Assembly: GCA_900318255.1 (NCBI GenBank) | Contig: ONJX01000004.1 | Location: forward strand, 84,860-148,859 | Source: an uncultured Prevotellaceae bacterium | GTDB taxonomy: Bacteria > Bacteroidota > Bacteroidia > Bacteroidales > Muribaculaceae | DNA length: 64,000 nt | Direction of reading: 5' to 3' | Part shown: in pieces, positions 33,447 to 42,590 of the stretch | Numbering within the stretch: the stretch's first letter is position 1 | How the letters are laid out: each line of letters starts with the position of its first letter | The notes under the pieces: generated by a model | Told to the model about the DNA's origin: nothing | The model's input: only the letters and a program-made list of their open reading frames with translations | Database searches by the model: none | Position numbers and translations under genes: made by a program

Positions 33447-34073
33447 CTACTGTTTGTGCTTGTCACAGCCGCAGTCTTTGCCACAGCAGTCTCCATCGTC
33501 GTGGTGATGGCCTTCGCAGCCGCCGTCTTTGTCGCAGCCGCCGTCGCCACAGCCTCCGCAGTCACCGCCTCCGCAACCGCCGCAGTGGCGTGGAGGGTTC
33601 TTCTCTTCTTCGGTGGCCTCACGCACGTTGATGATTTTACCAGTATATTTCACTGTCTCGCCAGCTAGCTGATGGTTGAAATCTACCGTCACAGTGTCGT
33701 CGGCAATCTCCTTGACAATACCCTCGATGCGCATGCCGTCGGCAGTCATAAGCGGCACAAAAGCCCCTTCATATACTCGCTCGCTGTCAAACTCGCCATC
33801 GATGACGAAAATCTGCTTGTCAATTTTCTGCACCATGTTTGGGTCGCGCTCTCCGAAGGCCTCGATAGGCGAGAGGATGAAGTCAAATTCATCGCCCGCT
33901 TTCAGCCCCTGCAGGTGGTTAGTAAACGCCTCGAGCATACCAGGTTCATGACCAAAGACAAAATGGTCGGGTTTACCCTCTTTAAACTCATAAATCATGG
34001 TGTCGCCGTCTTTCTCCACGAGGAAGATTTTGTAAGCTAGCTCGACGAACTTTCCGTTACTGATGGTTTCCAT
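33447..34073 (-). CDS. slyD: FKBP-type peptidyl-prolyl isomerase, SlyD-like with metal-binding tail
   Basis: 208 residues. The FKBP domain with IF (insert-in-flap) is seen in FVFGHEPGMLEAFTNHLQGL, KAGDEFDFILSPIEAFGERD and TVTVDFNHQLAGETVKYTGK. After about residue 155 comes a tail of Cys, His, Gly and Asp (CGGCGGGDCGGCGDGGC, then GHHHDDGDCCGKDCGCD) as in SlyD, where it binds Ni2+ and supplies hydrogenase maturation. The hydrogenases here are [FeFe] type, so a nickel role there is not expected. It is expressed from the repeat-borne promoter at 34122-34152. Confidence 0.93.
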   Translation of the reverse strand: METISNGKFVELAYKIFLVEKDGDTMIYEFKEGKPDHFVFGHEPGMLEAFTNHLQGLKAGDEFDFILSPIEAFGERDPNMVQKIDKQIFVIDGEFDSERVYEGAFVPLMTADGMRIEGIVKEIADDTVTVDFNHQLAGETVKYTGKIINVREATEEEKNPPRHCGGCGGGDCGGCGDGGCDKDGGCEGHHHDDGDCCGKDCGCDKHKQ

Positions 34074-34121
34074 TATTATAATTTATAGTGTTGATAAAAA
34101 GTGTTGTAGTCATTTAACTTG

Positions 34122-34152
34122 CAAAATTAGTGCAAACCGAGAGAAATACAAA
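34122..34152 (-). promoter_or_regulatory. Repeat-borne promoter of slyD
   Basis: TTTG (34149-34152), a 19-nt spacer and TAATTTTG (34122-34129) on the minus strand; the leader is about 45 nt. Confidence 0.78.
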
Positions 34153-34273
34153 ATCAAAGACGAAGTTTTTGATTTTTATTTCCGAGGTGCCGCCTAATTT
34201 ATCTACAATTAGTGCAAACCGAGAGCAGAACAAAATAAAAACCGAAGTTTTTGTATTTTTTATGCCGCCTGAT
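34126..34273 (-). repeat. Promoter-bearing 82-bp repeat, two copies
   Basis: Units begin at 34126 and 34208 (82-base period). The second is shortened near its end (ATGCCGCCTGATTTT). The orientation is as in all other copies, with the promoter end toward slyD. Confidence 0.85.
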
Positions 34274-34322
34274 TTTCTTTTTCTCCAAGCAAAACAAGGG
34301 CAAAGGTGTTTAGAAATGAAAA

Positions 34323-34348
34323 AACCGCGGCGATAGGTTGCCACGGTT
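34323..34348 (-). terminator. rpmE terminator
   Basis: AACCGTGGC and GCCGCGGTT (minus strand, one G-T pair) followed by TTTT. It lies 33 bases after the rpmE stop. Confidence 0.8.
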
Positions 34349-34380
34349 CATTAGTACTAACTAACCTTGTGTTGAAGAGG

Positions 34381-34635
34381 TTATTTCTTCTTGCGGTTGC
34401 CATAGCGGCTCAAGAACTTATCAACACGACCAGCGGTATCGACGAGCTTCTGCTTGCCGGTGAAGAATGGGTGTGATGAGCTGGTAATCTCAAGCTTTAC
34501 CAGGGGATAAGTCTTGCCATCAATCTCGATAGTCTCCTTAGTGTTCACTGTGGAGCGAGTGATGAAAACCTCTTCGTTAGACATGTCCTTGAAAGCAACT
34601 TCGCGATAGTTGTCAGGATGAATACCTTGTTTCAT
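34381..34635 (-). CDS. rpmE2: 50S ribosomal protein L31, type B
   Basis: 84 residues. Start [20 protein letters not shown], then [40 protein letters not shown] and the end VDKFLSRYG with a Lys-rich tail. It lacks the Cys pairs of zinc-type L31, so it is the type B (Cys-free) form. It is monocistronic, with its own promoter (34706-34736) and terminator. Confidence 0.96.
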   Translation of the reverse strand: MKQGIHPDNYREVAFKDMSNEEVFITRSTVNTKETIEIDGKTYPLVKLEITSSSHPFFTGKQKLVDTAGRVDKFLSRYGNRKKK

Positions 34636-34705
34636 TTTAAATATATATTTAATGAGTTATACAATAATGGGGCGCTGGTAAGACGCCTTAAATTGTAATG
34701 GCGCG

Positions 34706-34736
34706 CAAAGGTACGAACTTTTTTTTGAACCACAAA
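34706..34736 (-). promoter_or_regulatory. rpmE promoter
   Basis: TTTG (34733-34736), a 19-nt spacer and TACCTTTG (34706-34713) on the minus strand; the leader is about 65-70 nt. Confidence 0.8.
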
Positions 34737-34772
34737 ACTTATTTCACAAAAGTAAAGAAAAAAAATGAAGAT

Positions 34773-35314
34773 AACGGCGAATTTTGCTAAAGAGACAATG
34801 TCTTTAACTGAATACACTTAAAAGAACGGCGAATTATACGAATTAAGCTAAGAAACTGAATCTCAACGACGCACCAAAATAAAACGGCGAATTATACGAA
34901 TTAAGCTAAGAAGCTGAATCTCAACGACGCACCAAAATAAAACGGCGAATTTTGTGAATTAAGCTAAGAAACTGAATCTCAATGACGCGCCAAAATAAAA
35001 CGGCGAATTTTGCGAATTAAGCTAAGAAACTGAATCTCAACGACGCACCAAAATAAAACGGCGAATTTTGCGAATTAAACTAAGAAACTGAATCTCAACG
35101 ACGCGCCAAAATAAAACGGCGAATTTTGCGAATTAAGCTAAGAAACTGAATCTCAACGACGTGCCAAAATAAAACGGCGAATTTTGCGAATTAAGCTAAG
35201 AAACTGAATCTCAACGACGCGCCAAAATAAAACGGCGAATTATACGAATTAAACTGAGAAACTGAATCTCAACGACGCGCCAAAATAAAACGGCGAATTT
35301 TGCGAATTAAACTA
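34773..35314 (+). repeat. 58-bp minisatellite: eight full units, one partial and one diverged
   Basis: Units starting AACGGCGAA occur at 34825, 34883, 34941, 34999, 35057, 35115, 35173 and 35231, exactly 58 bases apart. A partial unit begins at 35289 and a diverged one at 34773. Each reads AACGGCGAATTWTRYGAATT, then AAGCTAAGAAACTGAATCTC, then AACGACGCRCCAAAATAA. Units differ by only a few bases. There are no spacers, so this is not CRISPR. Confidence 0.95.
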
Positions 35315-35330
35315 ATTTTTTGCTTCTTCG

Positions 35331-35614
35331 CTTCGCCGTCAATCTTTGCGGTGGTCGTCTTAGTTGTTAGCCTAATTCGCCTAATTCGCCGTCAATCTTT
35401 GCCGCAGCGACGAGACACTGTTTTTAGCATAATTCGCCTAATTCGCCGTTCATCTTTGCAGTGGGCGTCTTAGTTATTCGCCTAATTCGCAAAATTCGCC
35501 GTTCATTATTGCCTCAGCGTCGTGTCCCATTTTCTTAGCTTAATTCGCCGTCAATCTTTGCAGTGGTCGTCTTAGTTATTCGCCTAATTCCCAAAATTCG
35601 CCGTTCTTTTTGGG
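35331..35614 (-). repeat. Inverted, diverged copies of the 58-bp satellite
   Basis: About five units in the opposite orientation, recognisable by CTAATTCGCCTAATTCGCCG, CTTAG and GCAGTGGTCGTC. They are more diverged than the direct array and of less regular length (55-65 bases). With 34773-35314 they make one large imperfect inverted repeat. Confidence 0.8.
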
Positions 35615-35690
35615 GGCAGCCCGTAACTAATAATTGGCAGATGATGAACTTTTTTTAGCACATTATTTATCAGTTTTGGAATTTTCTATC

Positions 35691-35698
35691 TATTTTTG
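35691..35698 (+). promoter_or_regulatory. -7 box of the glycosidase-like lipoprotein gene
   Basis: TATTTTTG, 10 bases before the ATG at 35709; no TTTG at the right distance. Confidence 0.45.
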
Positions 35699-35708
35699 CA
35701 GTTGAAAA

Positions 35709-38363
35709 ATGTGCATAGCAAGGAAAATAGGTAGTCGCTTACTGTTGTTGTCCGCTTTATTACTGACAATGACGCTTGTGGCGTGCCATCACGACACTAT
35801 TCCCAAGGATGTGATTACCCAGAACGAACGGTTCACGGTGGGTCCCGACAGGGTGGTTGACGGTAAGTGGGTAGCCCATGCCAGGAGTGGCACGCACCTG
35901 GTGACCAACTATGAGCCGCCACTCCACGACTCGGTGCCGGCGGTGATTAAAGTGCGCCTTGCCATCAACGGTCACGACAACGAGCTGCGCCCTGGCGAGT
36001 ATCACTATATCGACCTCACGGGCGATGCCGAGAACGCCGTTGTCAAAGCCTGCGTGGCCGATGAAAAGCGCTCTTCTTCACAAAAAATAGTGCACCCCAA
36101 GCAGCTGAGGTTGAGAATAGACTTGAGCCCTATTAAGGACGCCCTGAGCGAGAAAGGCTTTTTTGTCACCCCAACCCACGACACCATTTATGCCGACGAT
36201 TATCAGGGAGTGTGGCTCACCGCCGATGTTGCTCCGCTCAACGTTGAGGCATCGCAATGCCATCTTCACCAGGAGCTTCTCGTGGATGCCATGCCCGCTA
36301 GCGACGGCTTTCATCACGCTGCGATAGACTTGTCACTAGAGTCGCGCCACATCAACAAGCAGTGGAAGATAAATGCTCCCGATAAAAATTACCCGGTGTA
36401 TGAGTCAAGCCAGAAGCTCATTGACGTGATGCACAACATGTCGATAGCGGAGATTGCTAGCGGCGACAATCATGACAGCGACCACTTTATGGTAGCGCAA
36501 GAGTGCTATGCCATAGCCCTGTCGCTAGCCTATCTTGAGCCACAGCGGTCGATGCAGACTCTCAAGTCGATGGTAAAGGACAGTGTCATCATCACTGGCG
36601 ATGGTGCCGAGAGTTACAGATCCCTTGTCAACAAGATGATTTGGGCAACAGCAGCATGGAAAGTCTATTGCGTCACTGCCGACAAGCAATGGCTCAAATA
36701 TTGCTATAGTATTATCTTAAAGAACATTGAGATAATAGAGAATTCTGGACTTTTCAACAGGGATACGGGCCTTTATCGCGGGGCTTGCCCTTATCGTGTG
36801 AGCGGCATTAACCAGTATTACCCGTCGTGGGCTGGCGTGACCGACGTCTTTGAGACAGAACCCCTGCTTGCCAATGCCATCATGGAGCATGCCTATCGCG
36901 TGGTGGAGATGATGTGCGACGAGTTTGAGATGAACTACCACAGTGCTCGTGCCGAGGCACTAAAAGACGCCATCAACCACCGCCTGTGGGACGAGCTTAA
37001 GGGGCAGTACTCACAATACCTCTATGGCGGCACGCTCAACATGGCGTCGCCCTGCTCCGACAACATGGGGCAGGCACTGTGCGTGCTCTGGGACATTGCC
37101 GACGACAACCGCGGCGAGACGCTCGTCAATGAGATGCCTCTCTCATATTATGGCATTCCGCTCACTTACCCCATCAGCATGAGCGTGAAACCAGAGTTCA
37201 ACAATGCCGTCATTCCCATGGTTCAAGCATTGTGGAACCTTGCTGCCGCACGCAACGGCAACGTGGCCATGCTGCGGCGCGGCATAGGGGCACAAGTCAG
37301 GCCTCAAGCTCTGCTTGCCAGCTGCGATGTGAGCACCAGTGCCACAGCTGGTGAGCCTATAGGCCTCTCATATTCTCGTGGCAACGCCGCCGGCAACCTG
37401 TCGATGATTTATAATGTGATTGCCGGCATGAATTTCTTGCCTAACGGCATAGAGTTCACCCCTAAAGTGCCCGTGTGCTTTGATGGCAAGAAGGCCATTA
37501 CTTCCTTTAAATATCGCCATGCTGTGCTCGACATCACTATTGATGGCACTGGCAACGAGCTGAGCAAAATCTCGCTCGACGGCAAGGTTCTTGCCGATAA
37601 CTTCATCGATGGAAACATCAGCGGTCATCACACCATAGTGATTACCATGAACGACATCTACACGGGGTCGGGGAAAAACACCGTCTCTGAGCAGCTGAGC
37701 TACATTCCCGAGACTCCGCTGTGGCAGTGGGACGGATACTACGGCACCACCTATAATTATAACGGTAATGATGGATATAAAATTCTCATCAACGACGAGC
37801 CACGCTACTCGATGCGCGACTCGGTGCTGGGCACACGCGACACCGTGAGCTATCGCAGCCTCTCGCTGATGGCGGTCAACAAACATGGCTTCAGCTACAT
37901 TTCCAAGCCGCACTTCATCACTACCACAGCCTCAACACTAGGCTTTGCTAAGTTCAATCACCACCTAAGCATTGATCGCTCATTCCCTCGTCACTACCAT
38001 CATCACCCCATCGAGGTTAGCGACAGCTCTTCGTGGGTGTCGATACCTGTCACTACCACCGAGGCGGGCGACTATGTGGTGGATGTGCTATATAGCAATG
38101 GCAATGGCTATGCCGCACTGTGGGCGCCTTGCCAGATGCTGGAAGTCACCGCCAATGGCCATCTACAGGGGGTGGTTGTCGCACCGCCACTTGGTCAGGG
38201 GCAATGGCTGATGACGGCCTATAGCAGCCGTCTGCTAGTGCGCTTGCTCAAGGGCAGCAACACCTTGCAGCTGCGCTTGTATCGTCAGTCTCCCAAGGTG
38301 GGCTCTACAGAGTGCCTGCGCCTTCATCACCTTAGAATCATAAAACGCACCCCCACACCATAA
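35709..38363 (+). CDS. Lipoprotein with six-hairpin glycosidase-like domain (DUF4450-like)
   Basis: 884 residues; lipoprotein signal with Cys26 (TLVAC). Residues about 40-220 are beta-rich. The part from about 240 to 600 looks like an (alpha/alpha)6 barrel: ATAAWKVYCVTADKQWLKYC, NRDTGLYRGACPYRVSGINQ, DVFETEPLLANA, NHRLWDELKGQYSQYLYGGT, as in GH78/GH63-like glycosidases and DUF4450 proteins. The C-terminal 120 residues form a beta-sandwich resembling CBM6/35 (SWVSIPVTTTEAGDYVVDVL, SNTLQLRLYRQ). Likely a surface or periplasmic glycan-active enzyme; specificity is unknown. It is followed by a hybrid regulator 36 bases downstream. Confidence 0.78.
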   Translation: MCIARKIGSRLLLLSALLLTMTLVACHHDTIPKDVITQNERFTVGPDRVVDGKWVAHARSGTHLVTNYEPPLHDSVPAVIKVRLAINGHDNELRPGEYHYIDLTGDAENAVVKACVADEKRSSSQKIVHPKQLRLRIDLSPIKDALSEKGFFVTPTHDTIYADDYQGVWLTADVAPLNVEASQCHLHQELLVDAMPASDGFHHAAIDLSLESRHINKQWKINAPDKNYPVYESSQKLIDVMHNMSIAEIASGDNHDSDHFMVAQECYAIALSLAYLEPQRSMQTLKSMVKDSVIITGDGAESYRSLVNKMIWATAAWKVYCVTADKQWLKYCYSIILKNIEIIENSGLFNRDTGLYRGACPYRVSGINQYYPSWAGVTDVFETEPLLANAIMEHAYRVVEMMCDEFEMNYHSARAEALKDAINHRLWDELKGQYSQYLYGGTLNMASPCSDNMGQALCVLWDIADDNRGETLVNEMPLSYYGIPLTYPISMSVKPEFNNAVIPMVQALWNLAAARNGNVAMLRRGIGAQVRPQALLASCDVSTSATAGEPIGLSYSRGNAAGNLSMIYNVIAGMNFLPNGIEFTPKVPVCFDGKKAITSFKYRHAVLDITIDGTGNELSKISLDGKVLADNFIDGNISGHHTIVITMNDIYTGSGKNTVSEQLSYIPETPLWQWDGYYGTTYNYNGNDGYKILINDEPRYSMRDSVLGTRDTVSYRSLSLMAVNKHGFSYISKPHFITTTASTLGFAKFNHHLSIDRSFPRHYHHHPIEVSDSSSWVSIPVTTTEAGDYVVDVLYSNGNGYAALWAPCQMLEVTANGHLQGVVVAPPLGQGQWLMTAYSSRLLVRLLKGSNTLQLRLYRQSPKVGSTECLRLHHLRIIKRTPTP

Positions 38364-38399
38364 GTAAATATGGGCTAAAATTAAAAGAACAATCCACTC

Positions 38400-41210
38400 A
38401 TGGCAAAAGTAATATCACACAAATTGAGAACTGCGTTAGCAGTAGCGATGGCTGTAACATTGTGTTTGGTAGTTGATGTGTCGTGTAAGAAACACTCCAG
38501 CACGTCGGGGGGAAGCACTTCGAGCATCGCCACCTACGACAGCCTGATGCATAAAGCTTATGAGAGCTACAATAAGGCCGACTTCAACAAGTCGATAGAA
38601 CTCACGCGAGATGCCATGAAGTCGATTTCTAAAAACAATAAGGTGGCGATGAGCGATGCCTACTCGCACCTGGCGGCTTGCTATCAGCGCATAGGCATGA
38701 ACGACAATGCGCTGAGCAACGCTTTTGCCGGACTTAATATCGACGAGCAACTCAAGGACAACGAGCGCATTAGCGCCTCTTACAGCAACATCGCCTATAT
38801 CTATCTCGCCGCACAACGCCCCAACGAGGCTAAGGCTCTCATCAACAAGGCTCTTAATCTGGAGAAAACAATCAAAAAGCCCAATAGGCGGCACTTGTCT
38901 AACCGCTATGGCATGGCAGCCGAGATTTATCTCAAGCTTGAGGAACCCGACAGGGCGTTAGACTACATCAACAAGGCCCTCGACATTGACACTACTGCCA
39001 ACGACTCGCTACAAATCATGCGACGCATGTTGACACTTGGCGATATATATGCCGCTACCGACAGCACACAGAAAGCTCTTAGCAATTACCAGCAAGCAAT
39101 CAAAATGTTTGAGAAAAACGATGACAAGTACAACATGATGCTGGCCTACAAGAACCTGGGAGCACTCTATGTGAAAATGGGCGACAAGGCTCAAGCCATG
39201 AAATGGCTCAATCAGAGCACCACCATCGCTAAAGAGTGTGACGCCAAGAGCGTGCTCAAGGATAACTATCTGCTACTTGCCAACATCATGAGCGACCACA
39301 ACCCCTCGCAGGCGGCAAAGTATCTGAGCCAGAGCAACAGCCTTGCCGACAGCATTTATGATGAGGCAACTAGCAAGCTCACATCCTATTATGCCATGGA
39401 GTTCCAAACTAAGGAGAAGGAGCACAAGATTGATGAGCAGCAAAACTCCATAACCATGCAGCGGCTCATCATCACTGCAGCCATCATTGCCGTGACTTCG
39501 TTGCTGGTGTTGTGCATTGCCTTGATAGTCATCATTATGCTCAGGTCTCGCGCTCGCAAAGCCGAGAAGAATGCCGAGCAGATGCGCGACCGCTTCTTCA
39601 CTAATGTCACTCACGAGTTTCGCACGCCTCTCACCGTAATACTAGGTGAGGCCGAGCAGCTCAAGGACGAGGAGCCCGACGAGTCAAAGCTACCAAAATT
39701 TAATGCTATCATCAATCAAGGAAATCACCTGCTCAGGCTTGTGAACCAGCTTCTCAATATTTCTAAAGTGAGGACTGCCATAGGGAACTTGCCCTGGAAA
39801 AACGGCGACTTGGCAGTGCTTGTCAATATGATAGTAGAGAACATGAGTGTGTATGCAGGGTGTCAAGGCACCACAATAGAATTCAATCACGACGACAGTG
39901 ACTTTAACATCGACTTTGTGCCAGAATATTGCCGGAGCATTTTCACCAATTTAATATCTAACGCTATCAAGTTTGACTCTCCTCAGGGGCACATCACAGT
40001 TGACATGAGTCGCAAGAAGAATACTGTGGTAATTGCCATCGCTGACCATGGTAGCGGCATAAATGAGAAAGACCTGCCTCACATCTTCGACCTCTTCTAT
40101 CAAGGTGAGAGCGGAAAGTCGGAGCTCGGCACGGGAATAGGCCTGGCTCTGGTGAAGCAGATGACCGAAGCCATGGATGGCAAAGTGGACGTCCACACTC
40201 AAGAAGGCGAGGGCACAACCTTCACCATCACTCTCCCTGTGAAGCACAAGAACCGCGACTATCCTAAATGGGTGCCAAAGATGTTCTCTACCAGCGCCGA
40301 CGACTTTACCGAGTCAGTGCAAGCCGCAGTAGAGGTCTCTACTCCAGTCGATGCCCCTGCTGGCAGCGACAATAAGCGCATAGCACTCGTGGTGGAAGAT
40401 AACGCCGATGTCGCTACCTACATTCAGCATGTGCTGGAGGACTCCTTCAATGTGATTGTTGCTCACGACGGGCAGGAAGGTCTAGAAAAGGCGCGCGAAG
40501 TGATCCCCGACATCATTGTCACCGACCTGATGATGCCACGCGTTGATGGTTTGGAAATGTGCCGTCAGCTGCGTGACGACGAGTTGGTGAGTCACATTCC
40601 CATCATCATTGTGACGGCACGCGATGCCGATAAAGACCGCTTGCAAGGTATCTCGGTGGGTGCCGATGCCTACCTCACGAAACCCTTCAAGCGCGACGAG
40701 CTGATTACCGTTGCCCACAACTTGCTCCACACTCGCGATATTCTCAAGATAAAATATCAGGTAAAACTCACTGGCAAAGAGCCCGAGGTGGACGATGCTG
40801 TTGATGTGGCACGTGAAGTGGCACCAGAGGTGGCCGTCGAGAGTGTTGACACAGCTAAAATTCTTTCTAGCATAGCACGCAAGAACGAGATATTTATCGA
40901 GAAGGTGAAGGGTATTATCCTCAAGAACATCGCAAAATCGGAGCTCAACTCCACACTTATCGCCGATGCCATGAACCTGAGCCAGCGGCAGCTCAACCGC
41001 AAGGTGAGCAGCGTGCTGGGCATCGACACGGCAAGCTATATCAGGCAAACGAGGATATTGAAAGCCCAAGAGCTCTTACTCGAGACCGAAGACCCTGTGG
41101 GAGACATAGGCTATAACTGTGGCTTTGAGTCGAGCAGCTACTTCTCAAAAATCTTCAGGCAGCACACGGGGCTCACCCCATCGGAATATCGCAAGAAGCA
41201 CAGCGTTTAA
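38400..41210 (+). CDS. Hybrid two-component regulator with TPR sensor and AraC output
   Basis: 936 residues. An N-terminal signal or anchor (Cys30 in VVDVSC) leads into about seven TPR repeats (45-340), then a membrane helix (about 357-383). HisKA has His405 in FFTNVTHEFRTPLTVILGE. HATPase: NLISNAIKFD, IADHGSGI, LGTGIGLALVK. The receiver has Asp709 (IIVTDLMMPRVDG). A C-terminal AraC HTH (LNSTLIADAMNLSQRQLNRK, CGFESSSYFSKIFRQHTGLT) completes it. This is the one-protein regulator layout of Bacteroides polysaccharide loci, but with TPRs instead of the usual beta-propeller sensor. It probably controls the adjacent glycosidase gene (inference). Confidence 0.93.
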   Translation: MAKVISHKLRTALAVAMAVTLCLVVDVSCKKHSSTSGGSTSSIATYDSLMHKAYESYNKADFNKSIELTRDAMKSISKNNKVAMSDAYSHLAACYQRIGMNDNALSNAFAGLNIDEQLKDNERISASYSNIAYIYLAAQRPNEAKALINKALNLEKTIKKPNRRHLSNRYGMAAEIYLKLEEPDRALDYINKALDIDTTANDSLQIMRRMLTLGDIYAATDSTQKALSNYQQAIKMFEKNDDKYNMMLAYKNLGALYVKMGDKAQAMKWLNQSTTIAKECDAKSVLKDNYLLLANIMSDHNPSQAAKYLSQSNSLADSIYDEATSKLTSYYAMEFQTKEKEHKIDEQQNSITMQRLIITAAIIAVTSLLVLCIALIVIIMLRSRARKAEKNAEQMRDRFFTNVTHEFRTPLTVILGEAEQLKDEEPDESKLPKFNAIINQGNHLLRLVNQLLNISKVRTAIGNLPWKNGDLAVLVNMIVENMSVYAGCQGTTIEFNHDDSDFNIDFVPEYCRSIFTNLISNAIKFDSPQGHITVDMSRKKNTVVIAIADHGSGINEKDLPHIFDLFYQGESGKSELGTGIGLALVKQMTEAMDGKVDVHTQEGEGTTFTITLPVKHKNRDYPKWVPKMFSTSADDFTESVQAAVEVSTPVDAPAGSDNKRIALVVEDNADVATYIQHVLEDSFNVIVAHDGQEGLEKAREVIPDIIVTDLMMPRVDGLEMCRQLRDDELVSHIPIIIVTARDADKDRLQGISVGADAYLTKPFKRDELITVAHNLLHTRDILKIKYQVKLTGKEPEVDDAVDVAREVAPEVAVESVDTAKILSSIARKNEIFIEKVKGIILKNIAKSELNSTLIADAMNLSQRQLNRKVSSVLGIDTASYIRQTRILKAQELLLETEDPVGDIGYNCGFESSSYFSKIFRQHTGLTPSEYRKKHSV

Positions 41211-42520
41211 CCCTGCTTGGGCTTTAGGACTGAGTGGTGCTTAAACAAGTCACCCAGCACATAGAAACTGCCACCCACAAAGATGGCATCGCGTGGTGTG
41301 GCGGCTTTTAACGCTGCTTTATAGGCATTGAGTGCCATGGGATAGGAGTCGCCGTGCAGGTGGTGCTTTGCGGCGAGGGTTTGCAAGTCATGGGCTTTCA
41401 TCGAGCGTGACGACTGCGCTTGGGTGAAGTAGTAGATGGCGTCGGTTGGCATCATAGAGAGCACGGTGTCGATGTCTTTGTCGGCCGAGAAACCCAATAC
41501 CACATGCAACTTGTCACAATCTAACTCCCGCAGCTGCTTTGACTGAATGACCCAGGCACCGGCGTTGTGACCGGCGTCGCAAATCACTGTGGGGCTCTTG
41601 CCAATCACCATCCACCGCCCCATGAAACCCGTGTACTGGCACACATGCGCCAGCCCTTTCCTGACATCACTATTCTTGATTTTCACGCCATGGCTTCTCA
41701 GCACCTCGATGGCATGAAGCACGGTGTTGACATTCATGACTTGATAGTCGCCGCCGAGCTGGCAGGTGAGGGGGGTGTCATCATGTGTGGTGAAGATTGA
41801 TAAAGTGCCGTCGCTGTTTTTCACAGAGCCCATCACGAGAGGGGAGTCATGGGCGATAACGATAGGGGAGTGGCATGTGCTTGCCGTGCGCTCAAAGACG
41901 GCACGCACTTCGGGCTTCGAGGCTTCACCTATCACCACTGGCACGCCGGGCTTGATGATGCCAGCTTTCTCGCTGGCAATTTGTGCCAGGGTGTTGCCCA
42001 GGAACTGTGTGTGGTCGATAGAGATGTTGGTGATCACGCTCAAGATGGGTGTGATGATGTTGCTGCTGTCGAGGCGTCCGCCTAGGCCCACCTCAATGAC
42101 GGCATAATCCACCTTTTGGCGCTTGAAATGCTCAAAAGCTAGTACCGTCGTCAGCTCAAAGAATGACGGCTCGCAGTGAAGACCGCTTGCCAGCCAGCGC
42201 TCTACAAAACGGCTCACGGTGCGCTTGGCAATCATCTCGCCATCGACGCGGATGCGCTCGCGAAAATCTACCAGATGTGGTGAGGTGAACAGTCCCACTC
42301 GGTAGCCTGCTGCTTGCAGCGTTGCGGCAAGCATGTTGGCCACTGAGCCTTTGCCGTTGGTGCCAGCAATGTGGATGCACTTGTACGCACGGTGAGGGTT
42401 GCCCAGCCAGTTGTCGAGGGCTATAGCTGTGTCCAAGCCTGGTTTGTAGCCACTGTCGCCCTGCCGCTCAAAGGCAGGAATCTGATTGAATAGATATTCT
42501 GTTGCTTCTTTGTAAGTCAT
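41207..42520 (-). CDS. folC: Bifunctional folylpolyglutamate/dihydrofolate synthase
   Basis: 437 residues from the ATG at 42520. It adds glutamate to dihydropteroate and to folates. Signatures are HIAGTNGKGSVANMLAATLQ (P-loop), GLFTSPHLVDFRERIRVDGE, AVIEVGLGGRLDSSNII, ISIDHTQFLGNTLAQIASEK and DAGHNAGAW. Its stop overlaps that of the convergent regulator gene within a shared TTAA, so no terminator lies between them. Confidence 0.95.
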   Translation of the reverse strand: MTYKEATEYLFNQIPAFERQGDSGYKPGLDTAIALDNWLGNPHRAYKCIHIAGTNGKGSVANMLAATLQAAGYRVGLFTSPHLVDFRERIRVDGEMIAKRTVSRFVERWLASGLHCEPSFFELTTVLAFEHFKRQKVDYAVIEVGLGGRLDSSNIITPILSVITNISIDHTQFLGNTLAQIASEKAGIIKPGVPVVIGEASKPEVRAVFERTASTCHSPIVIAHDSPLVMGSVKNSDGTLSIFTTHDDTPLTCQLGGDYQVMNVNTVLHAIEVLRSHGVKIKNSDVRKGLAHVCQYTGFMGRWMVIGKSPTVICDAGHNAGAWVIQSKQLRELDCDKLHVVLGFSADKDIDTVLSMMPTDAIYYFTQAQSSRSMKAHDLQTLAAKHHLHGDSYPMALNAYKAALKAATPRDAIFVGGSFYVLGDLFKHHSVLKPKQG

Positions 42521-42590
42521 AATATAATAAGTGTAAAGTGTTAAGTGTGAAGTGTTAAGTAGGGACAAGGCGTGCCTTGTCCTATGTGCG
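42521..42590. repeat. AAGTGTTAAG repeats plus GGACAAGGC palindrome
   Basis: The tract AAGTGTGAAGTGTTAAGTAG followed by GGACAAGGC-GT-GCCTTGTCC (42563-42582) is the same as at 18460-18510. The palindrome could act as a terminator for the chromate transporter genes. Confidence 0.7.

Noticed and set aside
33447..33620. Cys-rich region as a separate metallothionein-like gene
   Set aside because: It is the continuous C-terminal tail of the SlyD-like protein, as in known SlyD proteins.
34773..35314. CRISPR array
   Set aside because: The 58-bp units are contiguous and nearly identical over their full length. There are no unique spacers and no cas genes nearby.
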